From NCBI GenBank assembly GCA_040766885.1, contig JAXGPP010000001.1, forward strand, positions 496,001-560,000: a DNA stretch of 64,000 bases, written 5' to 3'. Each line of letters begins with the position of its first letter. Position 1 is the first letter of the stretch. The translations under genes and the position numbers were made by a program. Origin of the DNA: JAXGPP01 sp040766885. Its GTDB lineage: Bacteria > Planctomycetota > Planctomycetia > Pirellulales > Thermoguttaceae. Below, in pieces: positions 8,959-18,055 of this stretch. The notes below the pieces were generated by a model. It worked only from the letters and a program-made list of their open reading frames with translations, was not told where the DNA came from and searched no databases.

Positions 8959-9295
8959 TCAACCGCTGGGCGTGCTACTGTCGACGCCGACTGTAGAACC
9001 GCGCATAGCATGAACACGGCTCCTTGGCGAAGATTCCCAATAGGGCGAGGCTGTCGCGGCACGCGCAGGCGGCTGCCGATAAGCTGTGAGCCTACTCCTG
9101 GAGTAGGCCGCTCGTTCCGCGAATTGTAGGGCGGAGACCCGGAACTGGCCCTGATGGCATTGTGACGTACGCCGACGGTCGAACTGTCGGGTGACCGCGG
9201 CTGTCCTCAAGGAATCATCTTCCTCCGGTCGCGGTAGTCTTCGCCAACCGAAGCCGTTTTGCCTCGGGGACGTTGAGTCTCGAACGGGGCCGCAA
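8959..9295. other. Intergenic region upstream of the Mn-catalase gene
   Basis: No convincing gene. A perfect 19-base palindrome with a one-base centre (GCCTACTCCTGGAGTAGGC, 9090-9108) lies about 190 bases before the sigma-54-like site and could be a distal activator-binding site; nothing in the sequence proves this. Confidence 0.4.
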
Positions 9296-9311
9296 AGGCA
9301 CGAAATATGCG
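9296..9311 (+). promoter_or_regulatory. Candidate sigma-54 promoter for the Mn-catalase gene
   Basis: AGGCACGAAATATGCG keeps GGCACG, TGC and the GG-N10-GC spacing. It shares the unusual ATGC -12 core with the GlsB promoter. Transcription would start near 9322, 47 bases before the ATG. Confidence 0.45.
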
Positions 9312-9368
9312 TTTCATTCGCCATCCCGATTGTTTGAACCTCACCCGTCCTTTCGAGGAGACCGCTGA

Positions 9369-10385
9369 ATGTTCCATCATGTCAAGGAACTGCAATTTAA
9401 CGCCCGCGTGTCCAAGCCCGATCCTCGTTTCGCCAGCATTCTGCTGGAGCAATTCGGCGGTCCCAACGGGGAACTGAAGGCCGCGCTGCAGTATTTCGTC
9501 CAGGCGTTTGCGGCCCGGCGGCCATATCCCGACAAGTACGACATGCTCATGGATACGGCTGTTGAGGAATTCAGCCACCTCGAAATCGTCGGGGCCACCA
9601 TCACCATGTTGCTCGATGGCGTGAACGGAGAGCTCAAGGACGCGGCCGAACGGTCGGACCTGGCGAAGATCATGGGCGGGCAGGCACAACGCGACGAACT
9701 GGTCCAGTCGGCGTTTCTCAACCCGCAGTTCTTTGTCCTTTCCGGGGGTGGACCGCGGCTGACCGATTCTCAGGGGGTTCCATTTCAGGGTTCCTACATC
9801 AACGCCAACAGCGACCTTACGGTCGACCTCCGGTCGAACATCGCCGCCGAGTCGCGGGCCAAGATCGTCTACGAGTACCTCTTGCAGTTCACCGACGATC
9901 CGCTGGTGCAGGAGAGCCTGCGCTTCCTGATGACCCGTGAAATCACCCATTTCCAGCAGTTCTCGGCGGCCTTGGCGACGATCGAGCCGAACTTTCCGCC
10001 GGGCGTGCTCCAGGGTGATCCTCGTTACACCCACCTTGCCTTCGACATGTCCAACGGCAGCAGCTTCCGGGGACCGTGGAATGAGGGACAAGGCCCGTGG
10101 CCGAAGGGCGAAGAGTGGGTCTACGTCGACGACCCGATCCAGCACTCGATCGAGAGCCAGGGCCTGGTGAACCAGCCAGTGGCCGGTGGGCAAACGTCAC
10201 CCGAGCAGGCCCAGAAGCTCGAGGCCAAACTGAGCCAAATGCGAAGCCAGGAAATCAAGCAGTCGATGCCGGGCTATCCGATGCAGTGGAGCGAATACGG
10301 GGAGGTGCCGCAGGGGCAGCCCGCGCAGCAGAATGCTCCAAGCCGCCGACAGCGGGGGCCCGCGGCGAAAAGCCCGGCCCGATAA
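9369..10385 (+). CDS. Manganese (non-haem) catalase
   Basis: A 338-residue dimanganese catalase that disproportionates hydrogen peroxide in the cytoplasm. The four-helix bundle ligands are visible: Glu in PNGELKAALQYF, Glu and His in AVEEFSHLE, Glu in IAAESRAKIVYEYL, and Glu/His in TREITHFQQF. The C-terminal 80 residues, proline- and glutamine-rich, form the usual extended arm. The start follows TCGAGGAGACCGCTGA. It sits between cardiolipin synthase and YbaK. Together with YciF and SRPBCC it belongs to a stress gene set seen in many soil bacteria. Family identity is strong. Confidence 0.92.
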   Translation: MFHHVKELQFNARVSKPDPRFASILLEQFGGPNGELKAALQYFVQAFAARRPYPDKYDMLMDTAVEEFSHLEIVGATITMLLDGVNGELKDAAERSDLAKIMGGQAQRDELVQSAFLNPQFFVLSGGGPRLTDSQGVPFQGSYINANSDLTVDLRSNIAAESRAKIVYEYLLQFTDDPLVQESLRFLMTREITHFQQFSAALATIEPNFPPGVLQGDPRYTHLAFDMSNGSSFRGPWNEGQGPWPKGEEWVYVDDPIQHSIESQGLVNQPVAGGQTSPEQAQKLEAKLSQMRSQEIKQSMPGYPMQWSEYGEVPQGQPAQQNAPSRRQRGPAAKSPAR

Positions 10386-10531
10386 ATTGCCGGGCATCGC
10401 GATTTCACTACGCGAGCCACGACTCAGCTTTCGATAGGTGGCGGGGACGGCCGCGCCGGCGTGGAGTTTTGGTGCCCGCCGTCGCGGCCGGGCTCAGCTC
10501 AGCCAGAGAGATTACCTTCGAGTCGAGTCCG

Positions 10532-10999
10532 TTACACGCGCGCCGTGAACGCGAGCACCCTTGGCTTCACGAGCCGCTCAAAATCGGCATAAGCCATGCG
10601 GATCAGCTCCGTATGTGAGCCGGCGTTGAACGCGATCTCTTCGTCCTCGGCGAGAGAATCGGCCACGTACACGTCCATTCCATACAGATTGCCGAACGGA
10701 GGCATGGCGCCCACTTCGCATTCGGGAAACATGTCGCGGAAGCTTCGCTCGTCGGCCAACTCGACGCGCTTTGCTCCAATCATTTCCTGCAAGTGGTCAA
10801 GATCCACCCGCAGGGAGGCGGGAAGCACCGCCATCGCCATCTCCCCGTCCACCAGCACCATCACCGTCTTGGCGAGTTCCTTACCCGGAACGTGGGCAGT
10901 GGCGGCGATCTGCTGGGCGGTGAAGGCAGGAGAGTGGCTGATGGTGACGTACTTGATCTGTTGGCTGTCCAGGTATTCCTTGAGACGTCGCACTGGCAT
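10532..10999 (-). CDS. YbaK/EbsC-type aminoacyl-tRNA deacylase domain protein
   Basis: A 155-residue stand-alone YbaK/ProX domain. These clear mischarged tRNA (for example Cys-tRNA-Pro or Ala-tRNA-Pro) in trans. The sequence shows the family hallmarks: SHSPAFTAQQIAATAHVPGKELAKTVMV near the N-terminus (substrate Lys in the KTV region), LPASLRVDL, and GAMPPFG with the GMDVYVADSL segment near the C-terminus. The ATG is preceded by AAGGAGGCCGTC, an excellent binding site. It converges with the Mn-catalase gene. Exact tRNA specificity cannot be read from the sequence; related planctomycete copies are often annotated as deacylase or regulatory proteins. Confidence 0.85.
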   Translation of the reverse strand: MPVRRLKEYLDSQQIKYVTISHSPAFTAQQIAATAHVPGKELAKTVMVLVDGEMAMAVLPASLRVDLDHLQEMIGAKRVELADERSFRDMFPECEVGAMPPFGNLYGMDVYVADSLAEDEEIAFNAGSHTELIRMAYADFERLVKPRVLAFTARV

Positions 11000-11131
11000 G
11001 ACGGCCTCCTTGGGCAGTGTGCCCAGATTGAACGGTCCTCACAGCCACGGGTTGCGTCAGTACGCACCCGTACTGTCCACATGCTAACCGGCTTTGAAGA
11101 CACGACAATGCCGCTAAGGTGGCAGACGGGG

Positions 11132-11668
11132 TCAGCGCCCCAACCGCTGGTGTTCGATATGATCCGTAACCAGCCAGCGATCGCCCTCGGACTCGAGTTG
11201 GACCACGAAGCGAGCCAAGTAGACGTCGCGGATCATCCCGATCTGCGGCTGTTTCAAGTCGAAGAACAGCGTGCCGGTGAACTGGGCCTCGGCGGTGGGC
11301 GGGCTGGTCAACCGGTTGATCCGCACTTCCCTGCTGCGCATCCGGACGTCGCGAATGGTCACGATTCCCATCGCCCACGCAGCCCGTTGCCGCGTCTGCT
11401 CGGCCCGCGGCGAGACGTAACGGAGCACTTCGTCGAGATCGTTGGCCTCCAAGGCCGCCGCAATGCCGTCGAGCGCTGCTTCGACCTCCTCCCGCTCGGT
11501 GACGATCAGCCACTCGAGTCCGATGCCGCCCAATGTCAGCAGGAAGACGACGGGCAAGGCCCACAACACACGGAAGTTGCGGGTATTGACGAATATCACG
11601 CCCACCACGGCTGCCGCCACAATGCCCAGGAAGATCGCGGGAAGCGGGTTTTCGACGAGCGTTTCCAC
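11132..11668 (-). CDS. Small membrane protein with NTF2-like domain, unknown function
   Basis: Two transmembrane helices (AIFLGIVAAAVVGVIFV and VLWALPVVFLLTLGGIGLEWLIV) precede a soluble region of about 110 residues. Its pattern (EVEAALDGIAAALEANDLDEVLRYVSP, then alternating beta strands) resembles NTF2/SnoaL-like folds. The GTG at 11668 was chosen because TGGAGGGG lies eight bases upstream. The longer reading from 11740 would start inside the enolase terminator loop. Not recognised as a named family. Confidence 0.65.
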   Translation of the reverse strand: METLVENPLPAIFLGIVAAAVVGVIFVNTRNFRVLWALPVVFLLTLGGIGLEWLIVTEREEVEAALDGIAAALEANDLDEVLRYVSPRAEQTRQRAAWAMGIVTIRDVRMRSREVRINRLTSPPTAEAQFTGTLFFDLKQPQIGMIRDVYLARFVVQLESEGDRWLVTDHIEHQRLGR

Positions 11669-11712
11669 GTCCGGCCCCTCCAGTTTGAAGATACCACCAT
11701 CGGCATTGGGCG

Positions 11713-11760
11713 GCAAAAGGCCAGTGACCCACCGGGACACATCCCTGGCGGGTCACTGGG
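11713..11760 (-). terminator. Enolase transcription terminator
   Basis: A 10-bp perfect outer stem (CCAGTGACCC / GGGTCACTGG) with an imperfect inner stem, followed on the minus strand by CCTTTTG. It lies about 45 bases downstream of the enolase stop. Confidence 0.7.
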
Positions 11761-11803
11761 GTTTAAGTGCATTCGCTTGTGAGAAACGCGAGGCACAACA
11801 TCT

Positions 11804-13090
<1,287 letters not shown>

Positions 13091-13388
13091 AACGCTGTTC
13101 CTTGATAGGGGGCCGATGCGAGTATCCGATCCGGTCCGATGACGCCGTGCGCCCTCTCGACCGGGAACTTCCGCGCCAGAAATCGCCCATTGTGCCTGAT
13201 TGGGGAGCGATTGCCTAGCGGGGGCCGGCCCCACCTCTCGACCGGCGTATCGGCGCACGGTGGCGCGGCGGGGAAAGAAATGCTACCATTGGGGATTATG
13301 TGCCGGGCACCGCCTGCGAGTTTTTTGTCGCCCGGCAGAACGACGGGCGTAGGTTCGCATTGCCTCAAGAGCGAGCACAGAAACATCC
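13091..13388. other. Divergent eno / riboflavin synthase intergenic region
   Basis: A 298-base region that must hold promoters for both flanking genes. I looked for an FMN riboswitch before the riboflavin gene and saw none of its conserved helices. No promoter stands out by eye. Confidence 0.4.
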
Positions 13389-13985
13389 ATGTTTTCCGGT
13401 ATTGTGGAAGCGTTGGGAACCGTGGCCGAACTCCGGTCGGAACCGCCCGGCTGCCGCATCATCGTTCGAGAAACGCGAATTGCTGCCGAGACTAAGGTGG
13501 CCGATAGCATCTCGGTGAATGGATGCTGCCTGACGGTGGTTGAAGTCGATGGCGACACGTTCGGCTTCCAGGCCGGGCCGGAGACGCTTTCGCGCACGAA
13601 CCTGGGCGATCTGAAGACGGGCAGCCCAGTGAACCTCGAGCGAGCGTTGGCGGTGGGTGGCCGGCTTGGCGGGCATTTCGTGAGCGGTCATATCGACGGC
13701 GCGGGCCACCTCCTTGAGCGGCGGGATCATGGCGAGTGGTCTGACTTCTTCTTTCGAGTGCCGCGGCCGTTGGCCGCGCAGATGGCGTCGAAGGGGTCGA
13801 TCGCCGTCGATGGCGTGAGCCTGACGATCGTCGACAGCGAACCCGACCGCTTCAGTGTCGCCCTGATCCCCTTCACGCTTGCGGTGACAACCCTCGGCCG
13901 CCTGAAACCGGGCGACAAGGTGAACCTGGAGACTGACATCCTGGCCAAGTACGTGCAGCGCCTGGTGGAAGCCCAAAGCTGGTAG
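13389..13985 (+). CDS. ribE: Riboflavin synthase, alpha subunit
   Basis: Catalyses dismutation of 6,7-dimethyl-8-ribityllumazine to riboflavin. The 198-residue protein shows the internal duplication of two lumazine-binding barrels. Repeat 1 starts MFSGIVEALGTV and holds SISVNGCCLTVVEV. Repeat 2 starts GGHFVSGHIDGAG and holds SIAVDGVSLTIVDSE. The paired VNG/VDG-x-SLT motifs and the C-terminal helix (NLETDILAKYVQRL) are typical of the trimeric enzyme. The gene stands alone, with no other rib gene in the window, and is followed closely by rsmA on the same strand. Confidence 0.96.
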   Translation: MFSGIVEALGTVAELRSEPPGCRIIVRETRIAAETKVADSISVNGCCLTVVEVDGDTFGFQAGPETLSRTNLGDLKTGSPVNLERALAVGGRLGGHFVSGHIDGAGHLLERRDHGEWSDFFFRVPRPLAAQMASKGSIAVDGVSLTIVDSEPDRFSVALIPFTLAVTTLGRLKPGDKVNLETDILAKYVQRLVEAQSW

Positions 13986-14068
13986 GCGGCGGTGGAGACA
14001 GGTCCTTGTTCGGCCGTAACCACCTTCGCCCGATTCGCCGCTCAGCCGAACAACGGATTCCTGCTCCC

Positions 14069-14980
14069 ATGTCCACCGGATCCCCTCGCAATCAGACGCT
14101 TTCCTTCCTCATGCGGCGGTTTGGGGAAGCCGGGATCCGACCGCGGACAAAATTCGGCCAGAACTTTCTGATCGACCTGAACCTTGTGCGGTTGCTGGTG
14201 GCCGCGGCCGAACTGGGACCCGACGACGTGGTCTTGGAGGTCGGCACGGGTACCGGATCGCTGACGGCGATGATGGCGCCGCTGGCGGCGGTGGTGATCA
14301 CCGTCGAAGTCGATCGCGACATGCATCAACTGGCGAGTGAGGACCTGGCCGAGTTCTCCAACGTGGTCATGATCCAGCGCGACGCGTTGGCCGGGAAAAA
14401 CCGGTTCGATCCGGTCATTCTCGACGAGGTGGCTCGTCATCTCTCCGCCGCGCCCGCGCGGCGGCTGAAGCTAGTGGCCAATCTGCCCTACAACATCGCC
14501 ACGCCCATCCTGACCAACTTGCTGGCCACCGACATGCCGCCGCGGCTGATGGCGGTGACGATCCAGAGAGAACTGGCCGATCGCATTGTGGCCCAGCCGA
14601 GCACGAAGGATTACAGCGCGCTGAGCGTCTGGGTCCAGAGCCAATGCCGCGTGGAGATCGTCCGCACGATGCCGCCGTCGGTCTTCTGGCCGCGGCCCAA
14701 GGTGCACTCGGCAATCGTGCGCGCCACGCTCGACGACGAACTCCGCGGCCGTATTGCCGACCGCGGCTACTTCCACGATTTCGTCCGCGCGATGTTCTTC
14801 CACCGCCGCAAGTTCCTGCGGTCCGAACTGCTCAGCGCCAATAAGAACCGGCTCACCAGGCCGCAGGTCGACGACCTGCTCGCCGGGTTGGGGCTTGGGC
14901 CGCAAACCCGGGCCGAGCAACTCGACGTCGAGGCGATGCTCCGGCTTTGCGACGCGGCCCGCGTCGTGGCAGGCGATTGA
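14069..14980 (+). CDS. rsmA: 16S rRNA dimethyladenosine transferase
   Basis: KsgA/RsmA dimethylates two adjacent adenosines near the 3' end of 16S rRNA during small-subunit maturation. The 303-residue protein has the family's N-terminal TKFGQNFLID, the SAM-binding LEVGTGTGSLTAMM, and the catalytic NLPYNIATPIL (NLPY motif). The C-terminal domain has SVFWPRPKVHSAIVR and FFHRRKFLRSEL. I take the ATG at 14069 (MSTGSPRN), since the longer reading adds residues of non-family type. It lies 83 bases after ribE, so co-transcription is likely. Confidence 0.95.
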   Translation: MSTGSPRNQTLSFLMRRFGEAGIRPRTKFGQNFLIDLNLVRLLVAAAELGPDDVVLEVGTGTGSLTAMMAPLAAVVITVEVDRDMHQLASEDLAEFSNVVMIQRDALAGKNRFDPVILDEVARHLSAAPARRLKLVANLPYNIATPILTNLLATDMPPRLMAVTIQRELADRIVAQPSTKDYSALSVWVQSQCRVEIVRTMPPSVFWPRPKVHSAIVRATLDDELRGRIADRGYFHDFVRAMFFHRRKFLRSELLSANKNRLTRPQVDDLLAGLGLGPQTRAEQLDVEAMLRLCDAARVVAGD

Positions 14981-15052
14981 CTCCGGCCGGCTTTCTGACT
15001 GTAATAGTCAGACAGTGCTCCACACATCCCTTACGCCCTCCGTGACTGGGCC

Positions 15053-15280
15053 ATGCAATTCATTGAAATGACCGGCAAGACGCTGTTGGAAATCGTCAAC
15101 GAAGACGGCCCCACGCCCGACGAACTGGCAGAGGTGGGGGTGACCGACGAGAGCATCGTCCGCGTCAATCTCCAGGGAGACATCGAGCTGCGCCGCCCCG
15201 GGCAATGGGACATCATCGGTGGTCTGTTAGGCGACTATGTCGAGCGCGTCCGAGCCGCCACCGGTTTGGACTGGGCCTAG
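15053..15280 (+). CDS. Small conserved-looking hypothetical protein
   Basis: A 75-residue acidic protein (MQFIEMTGKTLLEIVNEDG...) with strong codon bias and no signal peptide. I do not recognise a family. It ends ERVRAATGLDW and looks like a compact single domain with a short beta segment (IVRVNLQGDIELRR) followed by an amphipathic helix. A small inverted repeat (TCTGACT / AGTCAGA, 14994-15012) lies between rsmA and this gene. Confidence 0.6.
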   Translation: MQFIEMTGKTLLEIVNEDGPTPDELAEVGVTDESIVRVNLQGDIELRRPGQWDIIGGLLGDYVERVRAATGLDWA

Positions 15281-15331
15281 AGCGCGTCTCGGGCAGGACC
15301 AGCGGGCCGCGGCACGCCCGCGGCGAGTGAC

Positions 15332-16327
15332 TCAGTTCACCACATTCCGTAGCGGCTGGCCCGTCAGCGCCCGCCGGCAGGCTTCCGACGTCTTGCGGCG
15401 GATGTCCTGGAATCCTTCCTCGCTGTAGAACGCCATGTGCGGGTTGATGATTACCCGGTGGTGCGCCAGGTGCATCGGATCGCGCCACGCGACCATCAGC
15501 GGGTGATCGGCGGGCGGCGGTTCCATTTCCAGCACATCGATACCCGCACCAGCCAATTGGCCGAAGGCGATCGCTTCGGGGATCGCGGCGGCATCGACCA
15601 CGGCGCCGCGGGCATTGTTGACGAGGTACGAACCGCGGGGCATGCGGGCGATGGCCGCGGCGTCGATCATGTGCCGTGTCTCATCGCTCAGCGGGCAGTG
15701 GATGCTGACAACCAGAGACTGCGCGAGCAGTTCTGCCAGGGTCTCTGCCCGGCGAATACCCAGCGCCTTGTCGTAACCATCCGGCTTGTAGGGGTCGTAG
15801 AATACCACATCCATGCCGAATGCCTTGGCCCGCAAGGCAACAGCCGACCCGATCCGTCCCAGGCCGATGACGCCAAACGTCCGGCCGCGCAGCCTCACTA
15901 GCGGAACCGCCTGCTCGTACGACCATGGCCCGTAGCCGGCATGCAGCCGGGAGTTGACCAGCTGAACGCCGCGCGTCAGGGCCAGCATCATGGCGATCGC
16001 CGAATCGGCGACCTCTTCCGACCCGTAGTCGGGCACCGTAGCCACCGGGATGCCGCGCGCCCGAGCCGCCCGGCAGTCTACGTTGTCGTAGCCCACGCCG
16101 CCACGCACGATCAGCTTGCAGCGCTGGAGCCGTTCAATGGTCCGGGCGGTAATCGCCACGTCGTGGTACAGCACGATCGCATCGGCCTCGTCGATCCGCC
16201 CGAGCAATTCTTCTTCGCGGCGAGCCCCCAACGCCACGACCTCGGCCAACTCACCGAGAATCGACCGCTCGATCGCTAACTCATCGCGCAGAAAATCGGC
16301 AATCATGACGCGAAAGGCTGTGCCCAC
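15332..16327 (-). CDS. D-isomer 2-hydroxyacid dehydrogenase (CtBP-like)
   Basis: NAD-dependent 2-hydroxyacid dehydrogenase of 331 residues. The Rossmann fingerprint GVIGLGRIGSAVA is followed by the acidic FYDPYKP segment. Catalytic residues are visible: Arg in VNNARGAVVD, Glu in DVLEMEPP, and His in INPHMAFYSEE. The last motif, with AFYS rather than AGAT, resembles the C-terminal-binding-protein branch. The substrate is unknown; phosphoglycerate, glyoxylate and sugar acids are all possible. It converges on the small hypothetical gene at 15053 and stands alone. Confidence 0.88.
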   Translation of the reverse strand: MGTAFRVMIADFLRDELAIERSILGELAEVVALGARREEELLGRIDEADAIVLYHDVAITARTIERLQRCKLIVRGGVGYDNVDCRAARARGIPVATVPDYGSEEVADSAIAMMLALTRGVQLVNSRLHAGYGPWSYEQAVPLVRLRGRTFGVIGLGRIGSAVALRAKAFGMDVVFYDPYKPDGYDKALGIRRAETLAELLAQSLVVSIHCPLSDETRHMIDAAAIARMPRGSYLVNNARGAVVDAAAIPEAIAFGQLAGAGIDVLEMEPPPADHPLMVAWRDPMHLAHHRVIINPHMAFYSEEGFQDIRRKTSEACRRALTGQPLRNVVN

Positions 16328-16425
16328 GGTCGATCATCCCTTTGGGTTGAGGCTCATGAAAGACAGCCTCAAGATAGCCGCCTGGGATGCGAATGCAAGA
16401 CCCGCGCCGGGTGCACTTCATCCGA

Positions 16426-17844
16426 TCACTGACTCCGGCCGGTGCAGTACCAGGCGAGGCGGCCGAGGAGCCGGAAGTAGATGAACGAGGCGATCGCCAG
16501 CCCCGGTATCGCCAGGGCCGCCATCACGGTGCCGCCGTAGATCAGGAGCCATACCAGCCCGGCGGCCGGTGCGACCACGAGAATCGCTGCCAGGTAGAAC
16601 ATGAACCAGCCCCAGCGGCCCCGCCACAGGCTCCGCACGACGGCAGCCGACCAGGGCTTCCAGGCCGAACCCTGGTGCAGCGTCGACAACAGCACGATCG
16701 GAAACAAAATCATTACCAGCGGCGCCTCGACCAGTAGCGCTCTCCCCGGCGGGAGTTGCAGGAACCATGCGACTGCCGCACCGGGCAACACGCTGAGGCA
16801 GAGGCTATTGAAGATGAAGAAGCCGTCAAGCATCCAGTCGAGCCAGACGTCTTCGAGCCAATCGTCGAAGTGATCGTAGCCGTCGGCCGTGCGCTGCAAT
16901 ATTGCTACCCAGATCGCCGTGGCCGGCACGATGAGCAGCAGGCTGAGCAATCCGGCCATGCCCGCCAGGAGCATCGAACCGAAGTAGGTGAGAAATCCCG
17001 GCTGATTCGCGTAGCGTATGGCGTAGTTGACAACCGCCTGGACAAACAGTCCGCCCGCCGAGAGAAGTACCCACCGCAGCACCACCTCGGGATAGAAAGG
17101 GAAATTGAACACCCCAGCGAAGAACAACGATACGTCTGGCGGCGGCAGCGAGGGTTCGGATTCCGGTAGTGGAGCCGCGATTCGTTCACCTTCCCGGATC
17201 CTGGCCTGATCCTCGACGCCAGGGAGCAGCACCTCGGTTTTGGGTAGCTCAATCGGCGGACTCACAAGATAGTCGCCCCCCGGACTGCGGTCCCATTGGG
17301 GCTTGGTCACCACGGCAGGCTCGGGAACTTTAACCCGGCTGTTGCAGTCCGGACAGACGATCTTGCGGCCGATCTGCCGCCGAGTGCCCATGAGACGGGT
17401 GTGGCACACGGGGCAGTTTACGGGAATGTAATCGCCGGGCGCGGACGGCGTCGCCACAGCGTACTCCTCCGCCGAGCGCATCGCATCCGGTTTGGGCAAA
17501 GGCGGCGGCTTCTGGGGAGGCGGCACCACGGCGACTGCCCCGCATTCCGGGCATGACATCAGTTCGCCGAAGTGGACGCCGGCCGCCGAGACCGTCGCGC
17601 CGCAGCACTGACAGGTCACCGCGGTTCGCGTGACCCGGTCCGAAATCTTGTCGAGTGGGGGTGGCGCGATGTTGTACTCGCCGACCGAGGCCAACTGCGA
17701 AGTCCGCTGCTGCACGTCTTGCTCGCTCGGAACCGTGATGACTGCCTGGCAGCGGGGGCAGTGCTGATGGCTTCCCACCTGACGGCGGCGCGCCATTACC
17801 TGCAATCCGCAGTACGGACAGCGGAAACGGATGCCGGCCCTCAT
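16426..17844 (-). CDS. Membrane protein with three N-terminal zinc ribbons
   Basis: A 472-residue protein. Three CxxC...CxxC zinc-ribbon modules (CPYCG..CPRC; CQCCG..CPECG; CPVC..CPDC) occupy about residues 9-165, separated by proline-rich linkers. After a charged linker, a hydrophobic half has about five to six transmembrane segments (VLLSAGGLFVQAVVNYAI, MLLAGMAGLLSLLLIVPATAIWVAIL, VLPGAAVAWFL, ALLVEAPLVMILFPIVLL, WFMFYLAAILVVAPAAGLVWLLI and the end). The layout resembles planctomycete proteins in which zinc ribbons sit before a DUF4013-like membrane region. Function unknown; metal sensing or scaffolding are guesses. Confidence 0.75.
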   Translation of the reverse strand: MRAGIRFRCPYCGLQVMARRRQVGSHQHCPRCQAVITVPSEQDVQQRTSQLASVGEYNIAPPPLDKISDRVTRTAVTCQCCGATVSAAGVHFGELMSCPECGAVAVVPPPQKPPPLPKPDAMRSAEEYAVATPSAPGDYIPVNCPVCHTRLMGTRRQIGRKIVCPDCNSRVKVPEPAVVTKPQWDRSPGGDYLVSPPIELPKTEVLLPGVEDQARIREGERIAAPLPESEPSLPPPDVSLFFAGVFNFPFYPEVVLRWVLLSAGGLFVQAVVNYAIRYANQPGFLTYFGSMLLAGMAGLLSLLLIVPATAIWVAILQRTADGYDHFDDWLEDVWLDWMLDGFFIFNSLCLSVLPGAAVAWFLQLPPGRALLVEAPLVMILFPIVLLSTLHQGSAWKPWSAAVVRSLWRGRWGWFMFYLAAILVVAPAAGLVWLLIYGGTVMAALAIPGLAIASFIYFRLLGRLAWYCTGRSQ

Positions 17845-18055
17845 GGAGAACGCCCTCGGCAGTTTGCGGCAGTGGCCCTCGCTATCAACCCTATTGTGGT
17901 GCCAATCCCCTAAAACTGCAAGGTGAACCAGATTGGCCCGCGCCAGAGGGGGAAAGGCTCAAGGAACCCGGCAGTCCGCCCACCGGGCACTGCGATTCCC
18001 GCTCGGCCGAGGAGAAGCAACCGGCGCGGAATCGGATTCCGCGCCCTGGGTCGCG

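Noticed and set aside
8670..9368. tRNA or other structural RNA gene
   Set aside because: No cloverleaf or conserved T-loop sequence could be found; only a palindrome and a possible promoter.
11132..11740. Longer start (11740) for the membrane protein
   Set aside because: The codon lies in the loop of the enolase terminator and has no binding site; GTG 11668 has TGGAGGGG upstream.
13091..13388. FMN riboswitch before riboflavin synthase
   Set aside because: None of the conserved FMN aptamer segments could be seen in the 298-base region.
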